From Lagopus muta (lineage: Eukaryota > Chordata > Aves > Galliformes > Phasianidae): a stretch of DNA of 64,000 nucleotides. The stretch lies in assembly GCF_023343835.1 (NCBI RefSeq), contig NC_064447.1, positions 11,056,501 to 11,120,500 of the forward strand. Reading direction: 5' to 3'. The notes beneath the pieces were generated by a model. The model saw only the letters and a list, made by a program, of their open reading frames with translations, did no database searches and was not told the origin of the DNA. Positions 49,010 to 63,477 of the stretch are shown piece by piece (within the stretch, counting starts at the first letter, position 1; every line of letters starts with the position of its first letter). Made by a program: the position numbers and the translations under genes.

Positions 49010-49345
49010 TCCAGACTCATTTCTATGCTGCAAGGACCCCTCAGCATCACAAGGACCCCTCGGCATCCTATGGCCACAATACTTTCAAGGCCCCCCTGCA
49101 CCACGTCCTGCAGTGTGTGACCCCCTTTTTGCAAGGCAAAGCCCTCTCTGCACTGCAAGGACCCCCTGGCATTGTGAGACCCCTCCTTGCAAAGCAAGGC
49201 TCTCCTTGAATTGTGGGACCAGCCCACAGTGCATTGCAAGCTTCACTCTATTAACACCAAACCCTGCAGTACAAGACTCCCTGTTGAATTGCAAGCCCCC
49301 CTCCCCTTGCAGGACTCCTCTACATTGCAAGCCCCCCTTCCACCT
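49010..49345. repeat. Degenerate TGCAAG-type minisatellite upstream of FSCN1
   Basis: Phrases such as TGCAAGGACCCCT, TGCAAGGACCCCCTGGCATT, TTGCAAGCCCCCCT and ATTGCAAGCCCCC recur at about 15-40-base spacing. Units are too diverged to count. Confidence 0.7.
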
Positions 49346-51719
49346 CTCTGCACCCCCCAGCCATGCCACAGGGCTGAAGCAGAGAAGCGTGAGCCCTGAA
49401 CACCCAGAGCCACCCCAGTGCCCCGTTCCAGGCACCACTGGAGTGGGGGGACCCAAATCAACCCCCTCCACAGTCAGCCACATGCTAGCTGGTCCCCAGA
49501 TCCTCAGCATCCATGCTGAAGCAAAGCATGGGGGTATTGCAGGACGAGTGGGGCAGCACCGGCAATGGAAAACCAAAGGTTGGATCAGGGAGCTGAGCTG
49601 CCTGGAGGGGAACAGGGGATGGGCTGCAGGGGGGCACACCCCCAGCCACCTCCCAACCTCCTCAGCCCACACTGGTTCTGCACTGGGAGCACTGGTTCTG
49701 CCCCAGGAGCACTGCTTCCAGCTGCCCCCCCAGCTGCACCCATGGGTTGTGTGGGCAGGCCCAGATGGGTTTGCTTGGCTTTGCCCTGCTCTGCTCCTGC
49801 AAGTCCGGCTCGCTCCCAGCCCTGCGGGTGGTTGGAAGCAAACCCCACTGCTGGGATCTGTGAGCATTTCTGCTCCTCTCCCTGGGAGCAGCAGGGCAAT
49901 AGGACCCGGCCACAGGGCTGTGCAGCTGTGGGATCTCCTCCTGCTACTGCAGAGGGCAGATGGTGAGGATGGGAAAGAAACGGCTTTTCTGCTCACCAAA
50001 AGAAGAAAAAAAAAAAAGCAATTATGCACGGGGGAAAAAAAAAAGAGTTTTCTCCCCAGCAGCAGGGCGGGTGGCAGTGCCTGGCCGAGCGCGCAGAGAG
50101 ATGTCCCCACATGTCACCGCAGTGCCCTCAGCACTGGGGATGAAGCAATGCGTGGGGCAATGGCTGCTTCACTGCTGGGAGCTGCGGAGCCCTTTGCATT
50201 CCCCCCCAGCCCCAAAACGTGACCCAGAGCTGAGCAGCAGGGTTAGAGGGTGAGGAGCACCGCTGGGTGATAGTGCATGGGGGTACCTCACTCCTGTGTC
50301 CCACTGAGATAAAGGGGTGTTCCCACAGTCTCCTCAGGCTCAGAAACTGTGTCCTCTGGCAGTGCCTACACTACTGGGAAGGGACAGTGATGGGGACACC
50401 CATCCTGCTGCCATATGCCCCCAGCAGAGGCTCTCCCGACAGTTGGCAGGCGCCCGGCCTCATTAAACTTGTATTAGGCAGAATCAAAACAAAACAACAT
50501 AATAATAATAAAAAAAAAGCAGTGGCAATAGGAAAACAAAGGGCGGCCCCAGAGTGGGGGGTCCTGGAGCAGGGGGTGGCATTGTGCTGTGGGGGTCCCC
50601 TGGGGATGCAGCCCCATCGGGATCGCTCAGCCCCACGAGGTATCAAAGGGGCAGTGGGGGTTCAGGCAGTGCCCCCTCCCAGCTGTGATGCAACCGGGGC
50701 TCTGCTCACACTTTATTAATTGGGTTTATTCCATTATCCTAATGGAATTGCATCCAGTAAGGGAAATGCTGGGAGCATCGGGGCCGATGCAGTTTGGTGG
50801 GGAGAGGCATGCCTCAAATGAGGGAAGGAAGATGGGGCAGTGCTGCATGGCTGCATCCCTTGCTCCTGAAGATCCCAGGTGGGTTGGAGCTGTGCATCCC
50901 CTGGGGTAGGGTTGGGTCCCCCCAGTCCCATGGGAGAACACATTCTGCTGGGGACACAAAGGCAGGAAAGAGCTCCATTTCTGCTGCCAGGTGGCCAGGG
51001 AAGGGTTTCACACAGCTCCCATCACTCTGTGCACGTCTCCCAATGCACTGCAGCAGCGAGGAGTCAGCACAGAAGAATTTGCAGTGTGTGCTCAGCGCTT
51101 GCCCACGCAGCGCCCCAAAGCAGGCAGCTCTGCAGGCAGGTGGCTCAGCTCCTCCTGGCCACAGCTCACAGCACCCAGCCCCCCTGGATGGGGATTGGTG
51201 GCAGAGCTGCCGTGCCCCAAATCCATTCCTCTGGGACTCATGGGGTGGTTGAAATCACGGCCAGGATTGGGGACCCCATCCCAGGCATCAATCTCCATCC
51301 CAGGACGCCGGTCCCCATCACAGCCTTGTCACTGCTCATGGAAAGGTGCTCCCATCCTCACGGTGTGTTGTATCCCAAAAGGGAGCTGAGAGGAACGGAG
51401 GAGACTGAAAGCAGTTGAAGATGAGTCAGGGCTGCAGGAGGATGTCAGCGCTTCCTGCACGGCTGGAGGAAGCTGCTGGGTTTGAAGAGGAGGAGGAGGA
51501 AAAGGATGGGGCTGATACCTGCATCTCACCGGCAGATCCAGCTTTGGGGCTGGGGCACATTCTGTAGGTTGCTGCTGCAGGGGTGGGAACAGAGACCCTC
51601 CTTTATTTTAAGGATCCTGCACCTAGGGGATGTGTGGGTTTGTGTGCAAACCTCTCCTGCAGCAGGGCTGCAGCACGGGGAGAAACCAAGCAAGGCCAAA
51701 CCCCAGCACGACCAAGGCA

Positions 51720-51800
51720 ACCCCATCCCCAAGACCCCTCCCCAAGATCCCCTCCTTGGAACCCTATCTCCAGCATCCCACCCCCAGGACCCCATCCCTG
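51720..51800 (+). repeat. CCCCATCCC-type degenerate short repeat
   Basis: ACCCCATCCCCAAGA, TCCCCAAGATCCCCT, CAGCATCCCACCCCC and GACCCCATCCCTGGGA form imperfect tandem units of about 15-17 bases. Confidence 0.7.
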
Positions 51801-52589
51801 GGATCCCATTTCTTTAAGGTCTCAGCCCTGTGTTGTGCCAGGACCCAACTGGGAGCTTCCTATCAAGGGCTGGGAGGAGCTGGTATCACTTCACAGCCTG
51901 GAACTGGGTAGGGGCAGAGGCAGATTTGGCTTCTTGTTGGGGTGGGTGTGGAAGGGCTGGGGTCTGTCTCACTACTGTCCATCCCTAAGCACAGAGGGGT
52001 GGGATTTGAGCTCAGCTTTGAGGCTGGAGGCCACCAGCTGTGACTTCCTGGACCAGGAGATCCCCTTCCAGATGGATAACCCCATTGTGGCGGTGACAAG
52101 GATCCATTAGGCAGGATTAGGAGCGGGGCCACGGGGATTAGCGCTGTGCCTTCCCCCAGCACCTCCCTCTGTTGTGGGATGAGTCGGGGGATGCGGCCCT
52201 GGGGAGCTGTGGGGCTGCGAAGTGGGGGAGCTGGTGGCGATGGCTGGATGGGAAGGGCACCTCCATCTGCTCCCTGCTTTGTCCCTGGGCCAGCAGCCGT
52301 GGGGACACGTCAGCAATGGGGCACGAGCACAGGGAGGGGGGTTCCCTGCCTCTGGCTGCAAGGAGGCCTTTAGGAAAGCAGGAATGCAGAGCAGGGGGGC
52401 CGCAATGAAACCCAAAACCGCCTCGCCGGGGCCCTGGGTCTCCACATCCGGCCCCGTGCTGGCTGCAGCTGGAGGCCCCCGGGACGGCCCCATCTCTGCT
52501 GCTGCAGCCCCACTGCTGTTGCTCTGCCCGACATCCCCAGGTTGTATCCTGTCCCCGTGGGTGCTGGGGGTGCGTTGTGCATCCTGGCT

Positions 52590-52912
52590 TGCAACTTCTC
52601 AGTGCAACGTGCATGTTGGTGAGTGCAACCCCTGGTGCAGCATGCACCTGAGTGTGCAGGGCCGTGGGTGTTGTGCACCCTGGAGGGTGCAAGTCCCTGG
52701 TGCAGCACGCTGCTACTTCTTCACATCAGTGCACTTCGGAGCATGCAATTCCTTATGCAACGTGCATCTGAGTGCGTGCAATCCCTGCTGCAGCGCGCAC
52801 CTCGCAGCACGCAATTCTTTGCACGGCGCATACCTTCGAGTGTGCAAGGCCTTGGGAAGCGTGCATGTTGGGGTGCAGCGCCCTGTACAGATGCACCTGG
52901 ACACGTGAGATC
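52590..52912. repeat. GTGCA-rich degenerate minisatellite
   Basis: Roughly ten imperfect units of about 30-35 bases resemble GAGTGTGCAATCCCTGGTGC, each followed by a GCATGCACCT-like half. Copies are visible at 52619, 52650, 52740, 52771 and 52838, among others. Confidence 0.8.
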
Positions 52913-55900
52913 TGCGTGCGCTGCGCCCTTCGCTGCGCGCTTGCTCCTGAGCAGCACAGTGTGCATCCCAACAGTGCCACCCAGCAGCACGGCCGCGCTC
53001 TGCAGCGCATCGGGCTGAGGTTCAGTTTCTGGAAACGCTGACAACATGGAGCCGAACAAAGCAGCCTGGGGAGGCAGCAGGGGGGGTTTCGCTGCTCGCT
53101 CGGCTGCCTGCAGGGCTGGGTGGGCTCCTCTCGAGGAGCAGATCCCTCGTGGTTGTACCCAGCACAGGGAGCTGTGTCACCCCATAGGGGCACCAGCCGT
53201 GCTGGCAGCGTTGTCCCGAGGACCCCTGCAGGACCCGGCACCGCGTGGATGCGGTGAGCACATGGGATGCTGCTCGGGATGCTGTGCCCCCCCACGGCCC
53301 CACACGTGCCTTCAAAGCTGCTTCCCTTGAAAAAATCCCAAAGCCTTTTATCGCTCTGGTGAATCACGGATGGGGGCCGGGCAGGCTGTGTACAAAAGCC
53401 CCATCACACCCGGTGCCAGCTGAGTATGGAACTCACTGAGTATGGCACTCAGTTCTCTGAGCTGCTGTGAGCACAGCTGGCTGTTCCCCTGACCCTGCAT
53501 GAAGTGGGTTGAAAAACGAGGATTTAGGGCAGGGCCAGGTGCTGGTCCCCGTGGTGGCAATCCCTTATTTCCAATGGGACCTGAGTCCATCCTGTGGACA
53601 ATGCCCTTCACCCCCAGCCCCAGGTGCACTGAGGTGCTCCCAGGTGCACTCACACTTCCAAACCTCTCCAGCAGATTTTTGGCAAAAAGTGACATTTTAG
53701 AACCCAGAAGCGACATTTGAGGACACGGCATCACCGCGCCGTGCATCTACCCTCCTTCCCTCTGAGCATATGTTTTATTTGTTGCCAGCACTGACATCTG
53801 AGCACCCAAACCACCGCAGCTCCGCTGTGCCCCGTGCCGAGCTCAGTGCTTTTCCGAGGGGATGCGCTCCCTGCCGATCCTTGGCTCATCAACACCGGTG
53901 ACACGGGCCGTGCTGGGTGCTCGGCGTGGCTCCGGGGCAGCACCGCTCCTCCCCGTCCCGTCCCCCCCGCGTGTGCAGGAAATGGCAGTGACGGAGCCGG
54001 CGGGCTGGGGATGACTAAGTTTGGCAGTGCTACCTGCCGCCTGTTTTTCCTTTTATGGAGGACTCGCGCGGACGGACGGAGCCATTCTGCACAACCCAGA
54101 AGGGATCCACCCTGACCTTGGGGACGGCCACCGCCGGCTTGGGGACGGAGGGCACGGAGGTGGCAGGACGTGGCAGGGCAATGGGGTGGCGGTGGGATGG
54201 AGGTTTGCCCCCCTTTCCCCATCCGGATGGCACACCCGTGTGTTTTCACTTTCTGTTTTAAGGAGCTGGATGCAGCCCCAAGCGGAGGCTTGGCCCCTCG
54301 GTGCCACCCCTGCATCCCCGTGTGGCTGCACTGAAAGGAGAGAACCCCATCTGTGTCTCATCCCTTTGCTCAGCCCCTAGGGATGCGGGGAGGTTGAGGG
54401 GTGACAGCTCAGGCTGTGCTCTCCGTGCCTCAGTTTCCCCATTGCGGTGCTTTGCAGATGGTTGGGCACCCGGGTCTGCTGGGCATGAGGAAGCCAGCTG
54501 TGCTCGTCCTGCCCGTGGCCACATCTGAGCTGGGGGGCTCTTGGGGGGGCTCCAATGGAAGCATCCCACTGGGCACCCATTCCTGGGTGGGGACACATCA
54601 TTGCAAGAGGGCAGTGCTGCAGGGTGGGGATGGGGTTGGCGAAGCAATGTGCCGTGTGTGCAGACAACACGGCAGGGGACCCATAAAGTGCCTGGTTGGT
54701 GAGAAAAGCAAAGAGAAAGGAAAAAAACAACCGTTCTGCTCCTAGCCGCCCCGATGGTTTGCAGGAATGGAGACAGCACTGGGGACAGGCGGTGCTCTGC
54801 AGCACCCAGCCCATGCCGGGGGGCGGCAGAACTCCCCGCTCTGTCCTGCATTCTTGGCATTATTCTCCTTTTTTTCTCCTCCTCCTCCTCCTCCACCCCG
54901 GGACGCGCTCTCAAACCTCTCCATTTATGGCCAGGAGGTTAGGTCAAGTGGGAGGCTGAGGGGATGCCCGGGTCCCTGGGGAGAGGGGTGGGGGGACAGG
55001 GCAACCCCAAGGGAAATGGCAGCAGTGACACTTTGGGCATCGCCCCCTGGGACCCTCACTGTGATGCTGTGTGCCGGTGGGGTGGTGGCGGGTACCCAGA
55101 GCCGCTGGGAGGGGGTGGGCAGAAATCAGCCCTCAGAGAAGGAGGGGCTCTCTTTGTGCTGCTGGGTGTTTTTTTTGTTTGTTTGTTTGGTTGGTGGTTT
55201 TTTTTTTTCCCCATTCATTTCAATGAATTTTGACTTTTGGGGAGGGCTGTCTGTGTCCCCGTCCAGTGAGGTGTCAGCGGGACGGGCTGGGATGACTCCG
55301 GATGATGACATGCCCTGATTCATTGGAATCATTAATATTAAATAAATAAAAAAAGCAACGGGTGACTCAGCGTCGGTCTCTGCCATTCAGCAGAGCTGGA
55401 GCTGCTCGGGGTGAGGCTCTTGCGATGGTTTTCTCCTCGTCTGTAACAACACCTCGAGGTGTTGCTGTTGGGAAGGCGCTGGGCTGGAAGCGGTGCCCCA
55501 GGAATGCTGGCAGCATGCAGGGGGGGGCACATCAACCCCCACCCCAGGACATGGGGTGAGGAAGGGCTTCAGCACCTTGTCCAAAGGCACAGCGCAGACG
55601 AGCAGGGGGCATCTTCTGTGACCTTACCCTAAAGTGAGTTGCCCTGCATCCATCCCTGAGGGGGGACCCCTCTGTCCATCCCCATGCCCTACAGAAAGCT
55701 GCTGGTCCCCCCCAGCTGACTCAGCCTGATGGGATTCCCACAGTTTCCGTCGGGTTCTGCCTGGAGTAAACTGGGGAAAAGATTTCACAAGCACCAGTAA
55801 TTAATGCTAATTACAGAGCAGCGACATGAGAATCATTTCTTCCCCCGGTGTCCTTCCAAAAATGGCTCTCCGCAGGTGTGGCACAGCTTGTCATTAGGCA

Positions 55901-57450
55901 CTGCTCCGCCTCAGGGGAGGTGAAGCCTTGGGCAGCCAGGGCTGTGGGAACGGAGTGATGGGGGACGGGTCCCCTGTGTCCCCAATGTCCCTGACATCCC
56001 TGAGGTCCCCAATGAGCTTCAGAGTGATGGGCTGTGCTTTATGGTGTGGGGCACATGGGAACACCTCCCTGGAGGTGGGTGAGCACCTGGAGATAAGTCA
56101 GCAGGAAGTGGTGTTTCCTTTTTTTTTGTTTTTAATTTTTGTGCAGAGCTGAGGTCTGGGTTTGGCTCTGTAGCAGTGCCCCCAGGCAGAGCACTGCGTG
56201 CTTCAGGACCCACAGTCACTCCCACCTTCCTCTGGCTCAGGTCCTTTGCAGACACACCAAGGGAAGCACAGGTGGGCCGATGTCCTCCCTGGGGACAGCA
56301 GTGCACAAACCCAGCGCTCCTTCTGCGTCTGCATGGGATGGAGTGCACTTGGAGCAGTCCCCGTGCCAAAGGGAGTGACAATCAGTGCGTGGCACTGACG
56401 GCTTTTGTTTGACTTTCTCCTGAGATCTTATCTGCTGCCAGCAGGAATGCACAGCGCGGGCCAAAGCACACAGCAAAATATGGTCCAGAGGGTGAAGTGG
56501 AAATCTGGGGGGCAATGGGCTGAGAGGGGAATGAAATGCAATGGGGATCGATGGTCTCCTCGAGTCCTGAATTCAGTGGGTCCCAGGAAGTGGGCCGGGT
56601 GCTGGCCCCAATGGGTGTTCACCAATGGGCTTTGGTTTCCAGCACGGCGTGGTGCTGCTGGACCCTCAGAGCATCCCTTAGGGGACGGTCTCCCAGGGCT
56701 GCACCATGCTGGGCCCCCTGAAGTCTGAGCAGGGCTGAGACCTGTGGAGAAACCCAGAGAGAGTCAGCTCTTTCTCTTCCCCTTCTGCTTTTAGCAGGAG
56801 GAAATTCCCCCCAGGGCTGTGCAGGGGCTGTGCCAGCACAGGGCGCAGCTTGACCCCATAATACTGCCGTGAGAGAGCAAACCCCAGAGATGTGCAGAGC
56901 AGCTGAGTATGGTCTGGCTGTGCCAGTGCGATTGCTCTGAGCTGGGGAACGGCCTTGGGGGGAAAACAACACCGCACCACAACTGCCAAGGCTGAGCACA
57001 GCAGCAGGGGGGGAAGATTCATGCCATGCCTTCTCCAGCAGCCCCAGCGAAATCCATCCCTAGTTGGCTATCAGAGGAAAATGATGGGTTTGTGCCGCTT
57101 TGCAGCGTGATGCAAAATAATAGTTTGTCTCTGCTGCAGGTGGGGAGATGCTCAATGTAACATCAGCCCATGTGGATGAGTGCATGCAGGGCCTGGTGCA
57201 TGGAGCTCTGCGAAGGAAAGCCTCTGCCCTTCTGCAGGAGGCGCTGATGGATGCATGGGAGAGAGCTCAGGGAGTTTGTGGAGGGGAGCAGAGAGTGATG
57301 CTGAAAGGAGGAGAGGGAGAGGGGACAGCAGTGCAAGGCAGTGAGTGAGGAAGATGCAGAGTGTTTGCTTCCAAGAGGAGGTGTGCACCACAGCCATCCC
57401 TGGGAAGGTGAGGTGGGAGCTGTGGTGTTGGCGTGGAGCCGGGCACAGCC

Positions 57451-57507
57451 TCTGGGCTCTGCACTGGGCTCTGGGCTCTGCACTGGGCTCTGGGCTCTGC
57501 CTTGGGC
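57451..57507 (+). repeat. 19-bp tandem repeat, three copies
   Basis: The unit TCTGGGCTCTGCACTGGGC is exact in copies 1 and 2 and has a small change in copy 3. Confidence 0.92.
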
Positions 57508-59107
57508 TCTCACCTCCAGCGCATCCCCAATAGAGCCAACATGGCCAGGGCTGAATCGAAAAAGAGGAAGGGGCCGGGATGGTCCCGCCCACACCGTGAA
57601 GATGTGGCCTTTCCCTCTTCCCTTTGGGGAATGGGAAGGGGTGGGAGAGGCACTCCCAGAAACCCCCCAACATTTGGGATGAAGGAAAAAATTGGCCCCA
57701 AAGTGCAGAAATCAGAACAAAACACAGGCGGGGGGTTGGGGCTGGAGGCAGCCTGGCCGTGTCCGAGCCTCCTCCACATGCTTTCATTCAGCCCAAGGAC
57801 AGCAGGGAGAGGAGAACAAAACAGGGGCACGGGGGGGCTGCGGTGCACATGGCATCTTTGCATCGGCCCATGGCTCTCAGGATGGGGATGCTCCCCTGCA
57901 GTGCCCGGTTCCCCTTGGAAAGCAGCAGTCCTGGCTCGGTGGCATCACGGTGGCACTATGGGGAGTCCCCTACCAGCAGCACACAGTGCAGTTGGCACTG
58001 CCACACTCCGGATGCTGCGCTCTGATCCAACCCCATAATCAAGGGAATCCGAATGGCCCCATCATTGCCCCCACCACCCCTGTCCTGCTGGGCTCTCACA
58101 CCCCGCGCTGCCTTCTGGTGACATTTCCCAGCCCAAACCCACAGCCACACGGCTACCACGGGGCATTTCCCATTGCTACCCCATTATCAGCGCTGCACAC
58201 CTCCCGCGGTACCCATGCCTTGTGGCTGCCCTTCTTTGACGTATAATCTTCTAATTAATACCCGGCCTTGTCAAAGCGGAGCACAAACGTTAATTAATTC
58301 CCCAGCAGGCAGGTAATTAACAGTGTGACTCCCATTTTGCCGTGAGTGGGGCTGATATACAGAGATGTGGCACCACGGAACCCATGGGATCCTTGCACTT
58401 GGTGCCCAAAGAGGTCCCCACGTGCCATCACCACCTCAGAGGGGATAAAGTTGTCCCTGTGGTGTCCCTGCAGCTCAGCTCTGTCCACCTCCAGTTTGAA
58501 GGGGACACAGTGCAGCCCCAGCGCAACTCGTCCTTGCAGCATCCCAGTGACAAAGACCTCACTGCTAGACCCTACACAGGGCTGGATCCCGCTCCCCTAA
58601 TATCCACAGCATTGCACGGCCCCTTAATCAATGCAATTAATCAGCGTGCACTCATGCAAAGCTCCGGAGCTGCAAAGCCTCGTGCAGCGCTGCTCACCGA
58701 CACCACGCACCGCCCCGGCCAACCCTGCAGCACGCGCTGCAAACAGGAAAGAAACAAAATATTGCCCATATGTAGGCAAGGGCCTTCAGCTGCCCTGACC
58801 TCCGCCGGGCCGGGCCCTGCCTGACTCAGCGCCTTACTCAGCGCTGGTTTCCTCCCTCCGGCTGCCGTCGCTGCAGCGCACACCCTAACGAAGCGTGGCC
58901 CTTAACGGGCTCCGAGGTGCACCCAGCAATGCACCGGCAGTCCAAGGGCCAGCCGGGAGGTTTGCACCGCTACTTGCTGACATTAGCACTGAACTTGGCC
59001 CTGGGTAGTGCTGCAGGCCGGGCGGGGTGGCTGCAGACAATGCAGTGCATGCTGCACCCGGTGCCCCTTCCCCTCCTTTGCAGCAAGCAGGCTGCACCCC
59101 AGCACCG

Positions 59108-59440
59108 GGCCCGTGCATGCATGCTCCTGGTGTTATTGCTGCTCGGTGCATGCATGCTCCTCGATGTTGTTGCAGCACTGTGCATGCACGTTCCTTGGTG
59201 CTGTAGCACCCAGTGCACACACACCCCCTGTTGTTACTGCTGCTTTGTGCGTGCACACTCATTCTATCACTTCATCCCAGCGCACGCACTCACATTGGAG
59301 CTATTGCTGCTCGGTGCTCGCACACTCATTGTATCGCCGCAGCTCGGTGCACGCACACCGGTGCTATTGCTGCTCGGTGTGTGCATGCACATCAGTGTCG
59401 CTGCAGCTCAGTGCATGCACGCTCATTGCTCGTCGCTATC
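59108..59440. repeat. 34-bp GTGCATGCA minisatellite upstream of ACTB
   Basis: About ten units of 30-35 bases each begin GTGCATGCA or a variant (GTGCACACA, GTGCGTGCA, GCGCACGCA). Each carries a TTGTTGCTGCTCG or similar second half. It ends about 200 bases before the ACTB proximal promoter. Confidence 0.88.
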
Positions 59441-59722
59441 GCTGGCGCTCCCCGGGAGGTGACTTCAAGGGGACCGCAGGACCACCTCGGGGATGGGGGG
59501 AGGGCTGCACACGCGGACCCCGCTCCCCCTCCCCAACAAAGGGCTGTGGAATCAGAAAGGGGGGGGGATGGAGTGGCACGTCACACCCCCGCCCCACACC
59601 CTGGCCTCGAGCCGAGCCCCCACGTTTTGCTTCACTCTCCCCATCTCCCCCCTCCCCCCCCGCCCCCAATTTTGTATTTATTTATTTTTTTTAATTATTT
59701 TGTGCAGCGATGGGGGCGAGAA

Positions 59723-59739
59723 GGGGGGGGGGGGGGGGG
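59723..59739 (+). repeat. ACTB: G17 run in ACTB promoter
   Basis: Seventeen consecutive G lie immediately upstream of the GC-box cluster. The same position is a variable G run in the chicken promoter. Confidence 0.9.
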
Positions 59740-59804
59740 CGCGCCAGGCGGGGCGGGGCGGGGCGAGGGGCGGGGCGGGGCGAGGCGGAGAGGTGCGGCT
59801 GCAG

Positions 59805-59809
59805 CCAAT
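59805..59809 (+). promoter_or_regulatory. ACTB: ACTB CCAAT box
   Basis: GCAGCCAATCAAAG lies between the GC boxes and the CArG box, as expected for an NF-Y site. Confidence 0.88.
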
Positions 59810-59833
59810 CAAAGCGGCGCGCTCCGAAAGTTT

Positions 59834-59843
59834 CCTTTTATGG
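59834..59843 (+). promoter_or_regulatory. ACTB: ACTB promoter CArG box (SRF site)
   Basis: CCTTTTATGG matches CC(A/T)6GG and sits 24 bases upstream of the TATA box. In actin genes this element binds SRF with MRTF and couples transcription to the G-actin pool. Confidence 0.9.
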
Positions 59844-59866
59844 CGAGGCGGCGGCGGCGGCGGCCC

Positions 59867-59873
59867 TATAAAA
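59867..59873 (+). promoter_or_regulatory. ACTB: ACTB TATA box
   Basis: TATAAAA lies about 29 bases before the expected transcription start. Confidence 0.92.
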
Positions 59874-59895
59874 GGCGGAGCGCGCGGCGGGCGGG

Positions 59896-59986
59896 AGTCG
59901 CTGCGCGCTGCCTTCGCCCCGTGCCCCGCTCCGCCGCCGCCTCGCGCCGCCCGCCCCGGCTCTGACCGACCGCGTTACTCCCACAG
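59896..59986 (+). other. ACTB: ACTB non-coding exon 1 (5' UTR)
   Basis: The start is placed about 29 bases after TATAAAA, at AGTCGCTGCGCGC, where beta-actin transcripts of birds begin. The exon ends CTCCCACAG before donor GTGAGC at 59987. The exact first base is inferred. Confidence 0.8.

Positions 59987-63477
<3,491 letters not shown>

Larger units (their letters stand above)
48636..59640. other. FSCN1-ACTB intergenic region (divergent promoters)
   Basis: About 11 kb of GC-rich DNA with no recognisable exon. It holds degenerate minisatellites at 49010-49345, 52590-52912 and 59108-59440, and short repeats at 51720-51800 and 57451-57507. Simple sequence includes AT at 50490-50518 and T/G at 55167-55210. 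AT-rich motif clusters lie at 50712-50760, 55795-55850, 55320-55375 and 58235-58318. Long ORFs on both strands (for example 49113-50222 +) read through the repeats and show no protein family. Confidence 0.75.
59640..59895 (+). promoter_or_regulatory. ACTB: ACTB core and proximal promoter
   Basis: In order, the promoter shows an AT-rich segment (59670-59700), a G17 run (59723-59739), tandem GC boxes (about 59747-59790), a CCAAT box at 59805-59809, a CArG box CCTTTTATGG at 59834-59843 and TATAAAA at 59867-59873. This is the arrangement of the avian beta-actin promoter. Confidence 0.93.

Noticed and set aside
48569-49066. In-frame extension upstream of the FSCN1 ATG (start at 49066)
   Set aside because: The frame is open only because of base composition. 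It includes the TATA-like element and promoter, and fascin homology begins exactly at MTANGTAE.
49113-50222. 369-codon ORF (+) and 341-codon ORF (-) over the same stretch
   Set aside because: Both strands are open across degenerate repeat DNA, and neither shows codon structure, a domain or splice signals.
52590-52912. CRISPR-like spaced repeats
   Set aside because: Units are imperfect throughout with no invariant repeat and variable spacer pattern, and the host is a vertebrate; this is a minisatellite.
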